A DNA stretch of 64,000 bases from Pseudoxanthomonas composti (GTDB lineage Bacteria; Pseudomonadota; Gammaproteobacteria; Xanthomonadales; Xanthomonadaceae), in assembly GCF_004122095.1 (NCBI RefSeq), contig NZ_SAWZ01000003.1, positions 382,128-446,127 on the forward strand, written 5' to 3'. The notes below the pieces were generated by a model. It saw only the letters and a program-made list of their open reading frames with translations. It did not search any database and had not been told where the DNA came from. Each line of letters begins with the position of its first letter. The stretch's first letter is position 1. Shown here piece after piece: positions 36,806 through 45,148 of this stretch. Both the position numbers and the translations under genes were made by a program.

Positions 36806-37489
36806 ATGCGTATTTTGCTTGTCGAAGACGAAGCGCCGCTGCGCGAGACCCTGGCTGCGCGCCTCAAGCGCGAAGGCTTTGCCGTCGATGCCGCCCAGGA
36901 TGGCGAAGAAGGCCTGTACATGGGTCGCGAAGTCCCCTTCGACGTGGGCATCATCGACCTGGGCCTGCCCAAGATGTCGGGCATGGAGCTGATCAAGGCG
37001 CTGCGCGATGAGGGCAAGAAGTTCCCGGTGCTGATCCTGACCGCGCGTTCGAGCTGGCAGGACAAGGTCGAGGGCCTCAAGCAGGGCGCCGACGACTACC
37101 TGGTCAAGCCCTTCCACGTGGAGGAGCTGCTGGCCCGCGTGAACGCGCTGGTGCGCCGCGCCGCCGGCTGGTCCAAGCCGACCCTGGAATGCGGCCCGGT
37201 GGCGCTGGACCTGGCGGCGCAGACCGTCAGCGTCGGCGGCAGCAATGTCGACCTCACCAGCTACGAGTACAAGGTGCTCGAGTATCTGATGATGCATGCC
37301 GGCGAACTGGTCTCCAAGGCCGACCTGACCGAGCACATCTACCAGCAGGATTTCGACCGCGACTCCAACGTGTTGGAGGTCTTCATCGGTCGCCTGCGCA
37401 AGAAGCTGGACCCGGATGGTGAGCTCAAGCCGATCGAGACCGTGCGCGGCCGCGGCTATCGCTTCGCCATTCCGCGCAACGAAGGTTGA
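36806..37489 (+). CDS. phoP: Response regulator PhoP (OmpR family)
   Basis: 227 residues, the same length as Xanthomonas PhoP. The receiver has RILLVEDEAP, the phospho-Asp at residue 51 in IIDLGLP, the Thr in ILTARS and the Lys in LVKPFH. The winged-helix DNA-binding domain runs from about residue 130 (LTSYEYKVLEYLMMHAGELV ... RLRKKLDPDG ... TVRGRGYRF). ATG at 36806, 48 bp after the upstream gene; TGATG overlap with phoQ. In the family PhoP responds to low divalent cations and cationic peptides and controls envelope and virulence genes. Confidence 0.95.
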   Translation: MRILLVEDEAPLRETLAARLKREGFAVDAAQDGEEGLYMGREVPFDVGIIDLGLPKMSGMELIKALRDEGKKFPVLILTARSSWQDKVEGLKQGADDYLVKPFHVEELLARVNALVRRAAGWSKPTLECGPVALDLAAQTVSVGGSNVDLTSYEYKVLEYLMMHAGELVSKADLTEHIYQQDFDRDSNVLEVFIGRLRKKLDPDGELKPIETVRGRGYRFAIPRNEG

Positions 37490-38943
37490 TGCCCAAGGAG
37501 CCGACCTTCGCCTCCAGGCTGGCCCGACGCGGGCGCAACGTCATCCGACGGCTGCGCCCGCGCTCGTTGCGGGCCCGGCAGCTGCTGGCGGCGAGCATTT
37601 TCCTGCTGGCCTTCCTGGCCGGGGCGGGCTATGCGCTGAACATCGCCTTCGTGCGCACCGCGCAGGAGAACCAGCGCCATCGCCTGCAGGGCTTTGCGAT
37701 GGCCTATGCCAACAAGGTCGACTTCGACCGCGGCGGCAACCTGATCCCGCCCGAGCCGCCGGTGGACCCGCGCTTCGGCGGGCCGGGCAGTGGCCTGTAC
37801 GCGGAAATCGTGCTGCCCAACGGCTCGTGGAGCTCTGATTCCACCTTGGGCCTGCGCCTGCCGGACGAGCCCATGCTCGACCCGCTGCAGGAGAAGTTCG
37901 ACGGGCCCATCGCGATCACCAAGATCGATGGCACCGAGGGCGAGGTCTACCGCCTGGGCCTGGGCACGGTGTGGGCGGCCGAACGCGACCCGGAGAGCGA
38001 GTTCCCCTACACGATCTACATCCTGGAAGACACGCAGATCCTGGACAGCCAGCTGGCCACGTTCCGGCGCGCGCTGTGGGTTTCGCTGGGCGGCGCCGGC
38101 CTGGTGCTGGCCCTGCTGCAAGGGTTGATCCTCAACTGGAGCCTGCGCCCGCTGCAGCGGGTGACCAACGAGGTCAAGAAGATCCAGCGTGGCCAGGCCA
38201 GCCGCATGAGCGAGCGCCATCCGCCCGAGCTCGAGCCGCTGACCGAAAGCATCAACGCCTTCATCGAATCCGAGCGCGAGAACCTGGACCGCCAGCGCAA
38301 CACGCTGGCCGACCTGGCGCACAGCCTGAAGACCCCGCTGGCAGTCCTGCGTGCGCAGCTGGAGGAGGGCGTGCACGCCAACGCGCTGCGCGAGGAGCTG
38401 GATCGCCAGCTGCGCCGCATGAACGACCTGGTGTCCTACCAGCTGGCGCGGGCGGCCTCCAGCGGCCATGCCTTGTTCGCCGCGCCGATCGCGGTGGAGC
38501 CGCATGCCGAGGAGATCGTGCTGGGGCTGGAGAAGGTCTACGCCTCCAAGGGCGTGGTCTGCGAGTTCGAGCTGGACCCGGAAGCGCGCTTCTACGGCGA
38601 GCCCGGCGACCTGCAGGAGCTGATGGGTAACCTGCTGGAGAACGCCTTCAAGTGGGCGCGCTCGCGCGTGCTGCTGACCGTGGCGGTGCTGCCCAGTTCG
38701 GCCAACCGGCGCGCCGGCCTGCTGCTTGCGGTGGACGATGACGGCCCGGGCATCGCCGAGGAAGACGTGGCCCGCATCCTCCAGCGCGGCGTGCGCGGCG
38801 ACGAGCGCGTGCAGGGCCACGGCATTGGCCTGGCGATCGTGCAGGACCTGGTCAAGGGCTATCGCGGCGAGCTGACCGTCGGCCGCTCGCAGGAGCTGGG
38901 CGGCTCGCGCTTCGAAGTGCAACTGCCGCCCGGACTGGGCTGA
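37489..38943 (+). CDS. phoQ: Sensor histidine kinase PhoQ
   Basis: 484 residues. TM1 at about 31-53, a periplasmic sensor domain of about 140 residues with an acidic patch (DEPMLDPLQEKFDG and DPESEF), TM2 at about 194-216, then HAMP and the H-box DLAHSLKTPLAVL with phospho-His 278. N-box LMGNLLENAFKWA, G1 DDGPGI and G2 GHGIGLAIV are all present. The acidic periplasmic patch fits cation sensing. TGATG overlap with phoP. Confidence 0.93.
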   Translation: MPKEPTFASRLARRGRNVIRRLRPRSLRARQLLAASIFLLAFLAGAGYALNIAFVRTAQENQRHRLQGFAMAYANKVDFDRGGNLIPPEPPVDPRFGGPGSGLYAEIVLPNGSWSSDSTLGLRLPDEPMLDPLQEKFDGPIAITKIDGTEGEVYRLGLGTVWAAERDPESEFPYTIYILEDTQILDSQLATFRRALWVSLGGAGLVLALLQGLILNWSLRPLQRVTNEVKKIQRGQASRMSERHPPELEPLTESINAFIESERENLDRQRNTLADLAHSLKTPLAVLRAQLEEGVHANALREELDRQLRRMNDLVSYQLARAASSGHALFAAPIAVEPHAEEIVLGLEKVYASKGVVCEFELDPEARFYGEPGDLQELMGNLLENAFKWARSRVLLTVAVLPSSANRRAGLLLAVDDDGPGIAEEDVARILQRGVRGDERVQGHGIGLAIVQDLVKGYRGELTVGRSQELGGSRFEVQLPPGLG

Positions 38944-38967
38944 CCTGCGCAGGGCGCGGGGGCGCGC

Positions 38968-39729
38968 TCAGCGGACCGCCCCAGCCATGGGCGAGGGACC
39001 GTAGAGCCGTTCCAGGTGGGCGGCCACCTGCGGCATGGCCCGCGCCAGCGTGTGGGGATCGGACCAGTGGTACTCGCTGGTCACCGCGAAAAACTCCTCG
39101 GGCGACTCGGCCGCATACGGATCGATCGCGGTCTCATGGCCGCCATCGGCCTGGGCCTGGAAGGCATCGAAGGCCTGCTGGAAATCGCGTGCCCACTGCC
39201 CATGCCAGGGGCGTGGCAGCGGCGGCGTGCCATCGATCGCGCCGTCGAGCGCGTCCAGCTTGTGCGCCATCTCATGCACCGCCACGCAGAAGCCGGCGTC
39301 AGGCTCGGCGATATCGGCCTGGATGTCAGCCCAGGACAGGATCAGCGGCCCGCTGTCCCAGGATTCGCCGATCAGCTCGTCTTCCCACTCGTGCAGCACG
39401 CCGGCGGCATCGACATGGCTGCGCTGGACGCGGAAGGCCTCTGGATAGACCAGCAACTGCGACCAGCCACGCAGCCCGGTCGGCCCGAACTCGATCAACG
39501 GCAGGCAGCACAGCGCGGCCAGCTGCACGCGTGCCTGGTCGTCCAGCACCAGCCCGCCCAGCGGGGTGATGGCCTTCTCGTGGAGGAAGCGCTCGGTCAG
39601 GGCCTTGAGCTGGGCCTGACGCGGTGCGGGCAACGGGTGAACCCAGGGCAGGGCGCCGGTGGCGCTGCGCCAGAGCTGGGGGTCCAGTGTCGTCGGCCGG
39701 CCGCGCAGCCGCGCCAGCAGCCCTGCAAT
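38968..39729 (-). CDS. mtfA: Zinc-dependent peptidase MtfA, apparent ATT start
   Basis: HExxH metallopeptidase; in E. coli MtfA binds Mlc and regulates glucose PTS. The zinc site is HEMAH, at residues 152-156 when counted from the ATT at 39729; E. coli has it at 149-153. Other family pieces: ERFLHEKAITPLGG, LPLIEFG, ILSWADIQ, YAAESPEEFFAV with the third zinc ligand region. No ATG, GTG or TTG in this frame covers the conserved N-terminus: the only TTG (39633) would remove 32 residues that include LDPQLWRSATGALPW. The ATT overlaps the upstream gene's stop as TGATT, the same layout as TGATG of phoP-phoQ. Confidence 0.86.
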   Translation of the reverse strand: MAGLLARLRGRPTTLDPQLWRSATGALPWVHPLPAPRQAQLKALTERFLHEKAITPLGGLVLDDQARVQLAALCCLPLIEFGPTGLRGWSQLLVYPEAFRVQRSHVDAAGVLHEWEDELIGESWDSGPLILSWADIQADIAEPDAGFCVAVHEMAHKLDALDGAIDGTPPLPRPWHGQWARDFQQAFDAFQAQADGGHETAIDPYAAESPEEFFAVTSEYHWSDPHTLARAMPQVAAHLERLYGPSPMAGAVR

Positions 39730-40022
39730 CAGCGGAACATGCCCGGCAGGAAGCTATGCCACTTCGGTGCGCGCAGCCGCAGGGCATCGTCGTCCGAGCC
39801 GCCGCCACGGCTGCCGGCGGCCGCTGGCGTCGCGGAAGGGGCCGAATACTTGCTGCGTGCGGCGCTGCTGGCCGGATGGCTGGCGCCGGCGCGACGGGCG
39901 TCGTCGGTGGCCTGGGTTTCCAGATCCTCGCAACTACCGGAGGGCAGGGAACGGCCAGTCTGCGCCAGCGCGGGCGCGATGGCGCACAGCAACAGCACGG
40001 ACGCGAGGCTGGCTCGCAGCAT
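39729..40022 (-). CDS. Hypothetical exported protein upstream of mtfA
   Basis: 97 residues with GGAG seven bases before ATG. Signal peptide LRASLASVLLLCAIAPALAQ. Mature part has a single Cys (SGSCEDLETQATDDARRAG) and a low-complexity Ser/Ala/Pro stretch, ending PKWHSFLPGMFR. Not recognised; the ELETQATDDARRAG region recalls small DUF4124-type or Cys-containing envelope proteins but is too weak to name. Its stop codon TGA shares its last base with the ATT start of mtfA. Confidence 0.65.
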   Translation of the reverse strand: MLRASLASVLLLCAIAPALAQTGRSLPSGSCEDLETQATDDARRAGASHPASSAARSKYSAPSATPAAAGSRGGGSDDDALRLRAPKWHSFLPGMFR

Positions 40023-40175
40023 GGTCGACTCCAGTAGGGCGGTTCGGGACCGCTCCCGACTATAACGCGGTTTTGACGCGGCTGCTGGCAGGCAGTGGCT
40101 GCCGCATAATGCCGCGATGTCCGATCGACCTGTTCATGTTCCCGCCCGCCCGGGCGCTTTGCGGAAGGCGTGCTG

Positions 40176-41141
40176 ATGCTTGACCGCGACCTGCTGCAGC
40201 GCCTGATCCAGGGCCCGGCCAGCGGTGCGGCCCTGGCCGCCGCCTGCGGTGTCTCGCGCGCGGCGATGTGGAAGCGCATCGAAGCCCTGCGCGAGGCCGG
40301 CATCGAGATCCAGGCCCAGGCCGGGCGCGGCTACCAGCTGGCCACCCCGGTCGAGCTGCTGGATCAGGTCGCGCTGCGGGCGATGCTCTCGCCCGCAGCG
40401 CAGGCCGAGCTGGCCTCGCTCGAGGTGGCCTTCGAGATCGATTCGACCAATTCGGCCCTGCTGCGCGCGCCCGCGCCCGAAGCGGGCTGCACCGTGCTGC
40501 TGGCCGAGCGCCAGAGCGGCGGGCGCGGCCGGCGCGGGCGGTCCTGGGTCTCGCCCCTGGCGGCGCATCTCTACCTGTCGGTGTCGCGCGGCTTCGGCGG
40601 CGGGCTGTCGCGTCTGGGGGGGCTGAGCCTGGCGGCCGGCGTGGCCGTGGCCGAGGCCCTGCGCGCGCTGGGCGTGAGCCAGGTGGGCCTGAAATGGCCC
40701 AACGACCTGGTGGTGGGGCAGCGCAAGCTGGGCGGGCTGCTGGTGGAAGGCGGGGGCGAGCATGCCGGCCCGGCGCGTGCGGTGCTGGGCCTGGGCCTGA
40801 ACTGGCGGATGCCGCCCGACCAGGCCGCGCAGATCGACCAGCCCTGGACCGACCTGTGCCGGGCGCTGCAGCCCACGCCAAGCCGCCAGCAGCTGGCGGC
40901 CAGCGTGCTGGAGCATCTGCTGCCAGCCCTGGCGCAGTTCGACCGCGAGGGGCTGGCGCCGTTCCAGGCGCGCTATGCCGCGCTGGACAGCCTCAAGGAC
41001 CAGCCGGTGCGCATCTTGCTGCCGCAGGGCGGCTTCGATGGCCTGGCCCAGGGCATTGCGGCCGATGGCGCCCTGCAGGTGCTGGTCGGCCAGGAACGGC
41101 GCAGCGTGCATGCCGGCGAAGTCAGCGTGAGGCGCGCATGA
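40176..41141 (+). CDS. birA: Biotin--[acetyl-CoA-carboxylase] ligase / biotin operon repressor
   Basis: 321 residues. N-terminal winged HTH (SGAALAAACGVSRAAMWKRIEAL), then the ligase domain: EIDSTNSALL, the adenylate-binding GGRGRRGRSW, LYLSVSR, LKWPNDLVV and GLGLNW. C-terminal SH3-like cap (QPVRILLPQGG...DGALQVL). It biotinylates BCCP of acetyl-CoA carboxylase and, having the HTH, probably represses bio genes. ATG 40176 follows GGAAGG. ATGA overlap with coaX. Confidence 0.95.
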   Translation: MLDRDLLQRLIQGPASGAALAAACGVSRAAMWKRIEALREAGIEIQAQAGRGYQLATPVELLDQVALRAMLSPAAQAELASLEVAFEIDSTNSALLRAPAPEAGCTVLLAERQSGGRGRRGRSWVSPLAAHLYLSVSRGFGGGLSRLGGLSLAAGVAVAEALRALGVSQVGLKWPNDLVVGQRKLGGLLVEGGGEHAGPARAVLGLGLNWRMPPDQAAQIDQPWTDLCRALQPTPSRQQLAASVLEHLLPALAQFDREGLAPFQARYAALDSLKDQPVRILLPQGGFDGLAQGIAADGALQVLVGQERRSVHAGEVSVRRA

Positions 41142-41884
41142 GCCGCTGGGTCTTCGACCTGGGCAATACCCGGCTCAAATGCGCGCGGCTCGATGCCCAT
41201 GGCGGCCTGGCCGAGGTCCTGGCGCTTGGACATGACGGGGCCAGCTTCGCCCAGGCACTGGCGCAGGCGCTGCCGGATTCGCTGGAGTCGGCCTGCCTGG
41301 CCAGCGTGGCCTCGCCGGCCCTGACCACGGCCGTGCGCGACACCGTGCTCACGCGCTGCCGGCGCCTGTCGATGGCACGCACCCAGGCGCGGCTGGATGG
41401 CTTGGTGGTGGCCTACGAGGATCCGTCCAGGCTGGGGGTGGACCGCTTCCTGGCGATGCTGGCCGCGTACCGGCGCGCGCGGCGGGCCACGCTGGTGGTC
41501 GGCGTCGGCACGGCGGTGACGGTGGATCTGGTCCGCGCCGACGGGCTGCACCTGGGCGGCAGCATCGCGCCCTCGCCGCGGCTGATGCGCCAGGCCCTGC
41601 ACCAGGCCGCCGCGCAGCTGCCGGCGCAAGGTGGCCAAGCGCTGGATTTCGCGGCAGACACCGCCGATGCCCTGGCCTCCGGCTGCGATGGCGCGGCCGT
41701 GGGCTTGATCGTGCACAGCCTCGAACGCGCCCAGGCGCGCCTGGGCGAGCGTCCGCAGCTGTTGCTGCATGGCGGTGGCAGCGAAGCCTTGCAGCCGTGG
41801 TTGCCGCAGGCCGAGTACGCGCCTTCGCTGGTGCTGGAAGGCCTGGCGCGCTGGTCCATGCTGGGGCAGCCGGTAACGGCCTGA
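41138..41884 (+). CDS. coaX: Type III pantothenate kinase
   Basis: 248 residues; first step of coenzyme A synthesis. ASKHA-type motifs: FDLGNTRLKCARL at the start (phosphate loop), YEDPSRLGVDRFLAMLAA (substrate/cation loop), VGVGTAVTVDLV (second phosphate loop) and GGSIAPSPRLM. Length typical. Overlaps birA by ATGA; the SPOR gene follows after 14 bp. Confidence 0.95.
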   Translation: MSRWVFDLGNTRLKCARLDAHGGLAEVLALGHDGASFAQALAQALPDSLESACLASVASPALTTAVRDTVLTRCRRLSMARTQARLDGLVVAYEDPSRLGVDRFLAMLAAYRRARRATLVVGVGTAVTVDLVRADGLHLGGSIAPSPRLMRQALHQAAAQLPAQGGQALDFAADTADALASGCDGAAVGLIVHSLERAQARLGERPQLLLHGGGSEALQPWLPQAEYAPSLVLEGLARWSMLGQPVTA

Positions 41885-41898
41885 CTAGAATCGCCCCT

Positions 41899-42651
41899 AT
41901 GCCCATCCGCGCCCTGCTGGTCCTGCTGGTCTTCCTCAACCTCGGCGTCGCGGCCTGGGCGTTGCTGGGCCCGGAGCGGACGCGGCCGGCCGCGGCGACG
42001 CCTGCCGCGGCGCGCGAGGTGCCGGAACTACCGCTGGCGCCGCGCTTGGCCAAGGCGGCACCCGTGGGTCCGGCCGAGGCGACAGGCGCGGGGAACGGCG
42101 AAGCAAAGCCCGCCCCCGCCAGCGAGGCCAAGGCAGCTGAGCCTGCACCGGCACCGGCCGCCACCGCCGCGTCGGCCCCGGAATCGGCGCCGACTTGCCT
42201 GCGCCTGGGCCCTTATGCCGACGAGGCTGCCGCGCGCGCCGCGCTGGCGGCCGCGCGCGGGCAGGTCTTGCGCGGCCAGGTGCAACAGCAGGCCGCCGCG
42301 GCGCCCGCCGCGTACACCGTGTCCATGCCGCCGCAGGCCGATCGCGAGCAGGCCCTGGCCTTGGCCCAGCGCATCAAGGACGCCGGCTTCGACGACCTGC
42401 TGGTGGTCAACACCGGCGAGCAGGCCAACGCCATCGCCCTGGGTCGGTATCGCAGCCTGGCCGCCGCCGAGCGCCGTCAGCAGTCACTGCGGGACAAGGG
42501 CTTTGCCGCGCGCCTCACGCCAGCGGGCGAGGCGGCTGCCGCGCCGTGGTGGCTGGCGGTGGCCGTGCGCGATGCCGATGCGGCCCAGGCCCTGGCCGCG
42601 CTTGCCGGCGCCAGCCAGTCGCGCAAGCTCGATTGCGCTGCAGTGCGCTAG
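41899..42651 (+). CDS. SPOR-domain-like inner-membrane protein
   Basis: 250 residues. One N-terminal membrane helix (IRALLVLLVFLNLGVAAWALL, no cleavage site), a long Ala/Pro/Glu linker to about residue 95, then a C-terminal SPOR-like domain with CLRLGPYADEAAARAALAAA and QANAIALGRYRSLAAAERRQQSL. SPOR domains bind denuded peptidoglycan at the division site. The gene is the usual third member of birA-coaX-SPOR in this group. Confidence 0.85.
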   Translation: MPIRALLVLLVFLNLGVAAWALLGPERTRPAAATPAAAREVPELPLAPRLAKAAPVGPAEATGAGNGEAKPAPASEAKAAEPAPAPAATAASAPESAPTCLRLGPYADEAAARAALAAARGQVLRGQVQQQAAAAPAAYTVSMPPQADREQALALAQRIKDAGFDDLLVVNTGEQANAIALGRYRSLAAAERRQQSLRDKGFAARLTPAGEAAAAPWWLAVAVRDADAAQALAALAGASQSRKLDCAAVR

Positions 42652-42674
42652 AATCGCCGCCCGCGCATCTTCGT

Positions 42675-42750
42675 GCCGCTTTAGCTCAGCTGGTAGAGCA
42701 ACCGCCTTGTAAGCGGTAGGTCGTCCGTTCGATTCGGACAAGCGGCACCA
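42675..42750 (+). tRNA. tRNA-Thr (anticodon TGT)
   Basis: 76 nt including encoded CCA. Acceptor GCCGCTT pairs with AAGCGGC, discriminator A, then CCA. D arm GCTCAGCTGGTAGAGC, anticodon stem CCGCC with loop TTGTAAG (anticodon TGT at its centre), T arm GTCCGTTCGATTCGGAC. Reads ACA/ACG-type Thr codons. It stands alone 23 bp after the SPOR gene; no tRNA-Tyr or tuf follows, unlike the E. coli birA-coaA-thrU cluster. Confidence 0.97.
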
Positions 42751-42895
42751 TTCATCCTCTCCGCGGCCATGGGTGGTGCAACCGATGCTGACTGGCGCAA
42801 GGCCCGGTTCACGCGGCCTCGACGGTATTCAGGTCAGCCTTCACACCAAGGTTTTCCAATGGGGAAAGCCGGAAAACCATGACCGGAGAACGTAT

Positions 42896-43051
42896 ATGAA
42901 GCGCACGATCTACATGCTGGTCCTGACGGCGTTTGCCGCCGTGTCCCTGTCGGCCTGCAACACCGTTGCCGGCGCCGGCAAGGACGTGCAGAAGGTGGGC
43001 GACAAGATGGAGCAGTCCGCCGACAAGACCGGTGCCACCTCGCCGAACTGA
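42896..43051 (+). CDS. Entericidin A/B family lipoprotein
   Basis: 51 residues. CGGAGAA ribosome site. Leader with lipobox LSAC at the end of IYMLVLTAFAAVSLSAC; the mature part NTVAGAGKDVQKVGDKMEQSAD fits the entericidin pattern N-T-x-x-G-x-G-x-D-x-x-x-x-G. In E. coli EcnB is a pro-apoptotic-type lipoprotein toxin paired with EcnA; here a single copy is seen, so the antidote is missing from the locus. A terminator follows. Confidence 0.85.
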   Translation: MKRTIYMLVLTAFAAVSLSACNTVAGAGKDVQKVGDKMEQSADKTGATSPN

Positions 43052-43075
43052 TCGGTGGGTGCGTCATCACGCAGG

Positions 43076-43101
43076 AAGGCCGGCGCAAGCCGGCCTTTTT
43101 T
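43076..43101 (+). terminator. Intrinsic terminator with GCAA loop
   Basis: AAGGCCGGC-GCAA-GCCGGCCTT, then TTTT. Clear Rho-independent terminator of the entericidin gene. Confidence 0.9.
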
Positions 43102-43311
43102 ATGTTTGTTGGATGGAACGCGATCAGTGGCTTGGCGATGTGGGAGTGCGTGCGCTCCACTTGTTGCCGAACATGAACCGCATACTCGGACTCCACGGTG
43201 CACGGACCGACATAACGCCGCATGCACGCGCGAATCATGCGCGGCAAATGCCTCGGCGGCGACGCTGTCCACGCGGCGAATGACCGCGTACCCAAGCAAG
43301 CGAGGAACGTC

Positions 43312-43533
43312 ATGAACAAGGACATCATTGCAGGCAACTGGAAGCAGTTGAAGGGCAAGATGCAGGCCAAGTGGGGCGACCTGACCGACGACGATTTCAC
43401 CGTCGCCGAGGGCAACACCGAGTACCTGGCGGGCAAGCTGCAGGAGCGCTATGGCTGGGACCGCGACCGCGCGCACAGCGAGGTCAAGGCCTTCGAGCGC
43501 AGCCTGCACGACGATCCGAATCATCGTCACTGA
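43312..43533 (+). CDS. CsbD family stress protein
   Basis: 73 residues with the full family pattern: [50 protein letters not shown]. CsbD/YjbJ proteins accumulate in general stress responses; molecular role unknown. CGAGGAA ribosome site. The 260-bp gap before it has no gene; promoter not obvious. A REP hairpin lies downstream. Confidence 0.92.
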   Translation: MNKDIIAGNWKQLKGKMQAKWGDLTDDDFTVAEGNTEYLAGKLQERYGWDRDRAHSEVKAFERSLHDDPNHRH

Positions 43534-43600
43534 CCACGTGTCAGCAAGCCACCGGGCGTGACGAGGCGCCCGGTGGTGATGACGATCATGGGCTGGATCG

Positions 43601-43668
43601 GTGGGAGTGGCTTCAGTCGCAAAGAGGACTTCCCCGGAAGGTCTCTTCGCGGTTGAAGCCGCTCCCGC
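43601..43668. repeat. REP/BIME-like hairpin, copy 3
   Basis: GTGGGAGTGGCTTCAGTCGC on the left, GCGGTTGAAGCCGCTCCCGC on the right, pairing over about 30 bp with a few mismatches. A diverged copy of the element at 21178, placed between the CsbD gene and trpS. Confidence 0.7.
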
Positions 43669-43747
43669 GATAGGTCGGCGCAGGCGTCGCTGACGAGGCT
43701 GCGGCGCTGCGGGGTACACTGCCCGCCCCCTGTCGCCTTCGATCCGC

Positions 43748-45040
43748 ATGACCACGCGCGTCCTTACCGGCATCACCACTTCCGGCACGCCTCACCTGGG
43801 CAACTACGTGGGCGCGGTGCGCCCGGCCATCATCGCCAGCCACGCGGGTGACACCGAAAGCTTTTTCTTCCTTGCCGATCTGCACAGCCTGATCAAGGCG
43901 CAGGAGCCGGACAGGACGCAACGTTCGACCCTGGAGATCGCCGCGACCTGGCTGGCCGCCGGGCTGGAGCCGGACAAGGTGTGGTTCTACCGCCAGAGCG
44001 ATATCCCGGAGATTTCCGAGCTCACCTGGTTTCTTACCTGCGTGGCCAGCAAGGGCATCCTCAACCGCGCCCATGCGTACAAGGCCGCGGTGGACAAGAA
44101 CCGCGCCGACGGCGAGGACGACGATGCGGCCGTGACCGGCGGGTTGTTCATGTACCCGGTGCTGATGGCCGCCGATATCCTGCTGTTCAATGCGCACAAG
44201 GTGCCAGTGGGGCGCGACCAGGTGCAGCACATCGAGATGGCCCGCGACTTCGGTCAGCGCTTCAACCATGTGTACGGACGCGATTACTTCGTCCTTCCCG
44301 AGGCGGCGGTGGATGACAACGTCGCCACCTTGCCGGGCCTGGATGGCCGCAAGATGAGCAAGAGCTATGGCAACACCATTCCCTTGTTCGCCAAGCCCTC
44401 CGAGCTGAAGAAGCTGATCTTCTCCATCCTCACCGACTCGCGTGCGCCCGGCGAACCCAAGGACACCGCGGGCTCGCCGCTGTTCCAGCTGTACCAGGCC
44501 TTCGCCACGCCGGAGCAGACCCAGGACTTCGCACAGGCCTACGCCGATGGCATCGGCTGGGGCGATGCCAAGCAGCAGCTGTTCGAACTCGTGGACGGCC
44601 AGGTGGCGCCGCTGCGCGAGCGGTATGAGGCCTTGATCGCACGGCCCGACGATATCGAGGACATCCTGCGCGATGGCGCGGCACGTCTCCGCCGTCAGTA
44701 CGCCACGCCCTTCATCGGCGAGCTGCGCCAGGCGGTGGGCCTGCGCAACCTGGCCGAGCAGAAGGCCGTGGCCAAGCCTGCGGCCAGCAAGGCCGCGCTG
44801 CCGCAGTTCAAGCAGTATCGCGAGAAGGACGGGCGCTTCTACTTCAAGCTGCTCGACAGCGATGGTGCGCTGCTGATCCAGAGCCAGGGCCTGGAAACGC
44901 CGAAGCTGGCCGGCGAGCTGATCGCGGTGCTCAAGCAGGCCGAACACGGCGATGCGCTGCAATCCAGCGAGTTCACCCTGGAAGTCGAAGTGCCGCGCGT
45001 GCTCCAGGCGCTGGCGCGCCTGCGCGAGGCGGCGGCCTGA
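43748..45040 (+). CDS. trpS: Tryptophan--tRNA ligase with C-terminal extension
   Basis: 430 residues; about 96 longer than E. coli TrpS (334). The catalytic core has the HIGH-equivalent TPHLGNYVG at the start, GRDQVQHIEMARD (tryptophan and ATP site) and KMSKS in GRKMSKSYGNT. The body ends near residue 345 (NLAEQKAVA), then an extra ~80 residues begin with PQFKQYREKDGRFYFKLLDS, a beta-rich piece that resembles the DUF1508/YegP fold. The extension is typical of Xanthomonas-group TrpS but I know no function for it. Confidence 0.95.
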   Translation: MTTRVLTGITTSGTPHLGNYVGAVRPAIIASHAGDTESFFFLADLHSLIKAQEPDRTQRSTLEIAATWLAAGLEPDKVWFYRQSDIPEISELTWFLTCVASKGILNRAHAYKAAVDKNRADGEDDDAAVTGGLFMYPVLMAADILLFNAHKVPVGRDQVQHIEMARDFGQRFNHVYGRDYFVLPEAAVDDNVATLPGLDGRKMSKSYGNTIPLFAKPSELKKLIFSILTDSRAPGEPKDTAGSPLFQLYQAFATPEQTQDFAQAYADGIGWGDAKQQLFELVDGQVAPLRERYEALIARPDDIEDILRDGAARLRRQYATPFIGELRQAVGLRNLAEQKAVAKPAASKAALPQFKQYREKDGRFYFKLLDSDGALLIQSQGLETPKLAGELIAVLKQAEHGDALQSSEFTLEVEVPRVLQALARLREAAA

Positions 45041-45041
45041 C

Positions 45042-45073
45042 CGCATCGGGTACCGTCACCGGCGGTCGATGCG
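45042..45073 (+). terminator. Weak hairpin after trpS
   Basis: CGCATCG pairs with CGATGCG over 7 bp, with an inner ACCG/CGGT pair and no T-tract. Immediately after the trpS stop; may reduce read-through, low confidence. Confidence 0.3.
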
Positions 45074-45148
45074 TTGCGACCAAAGCGGGGTCGCAGCGCC
45101 ATCGGGCAGCCGCCTACACTCGTGCATCACCCGCACAGCCAGGGCCTC

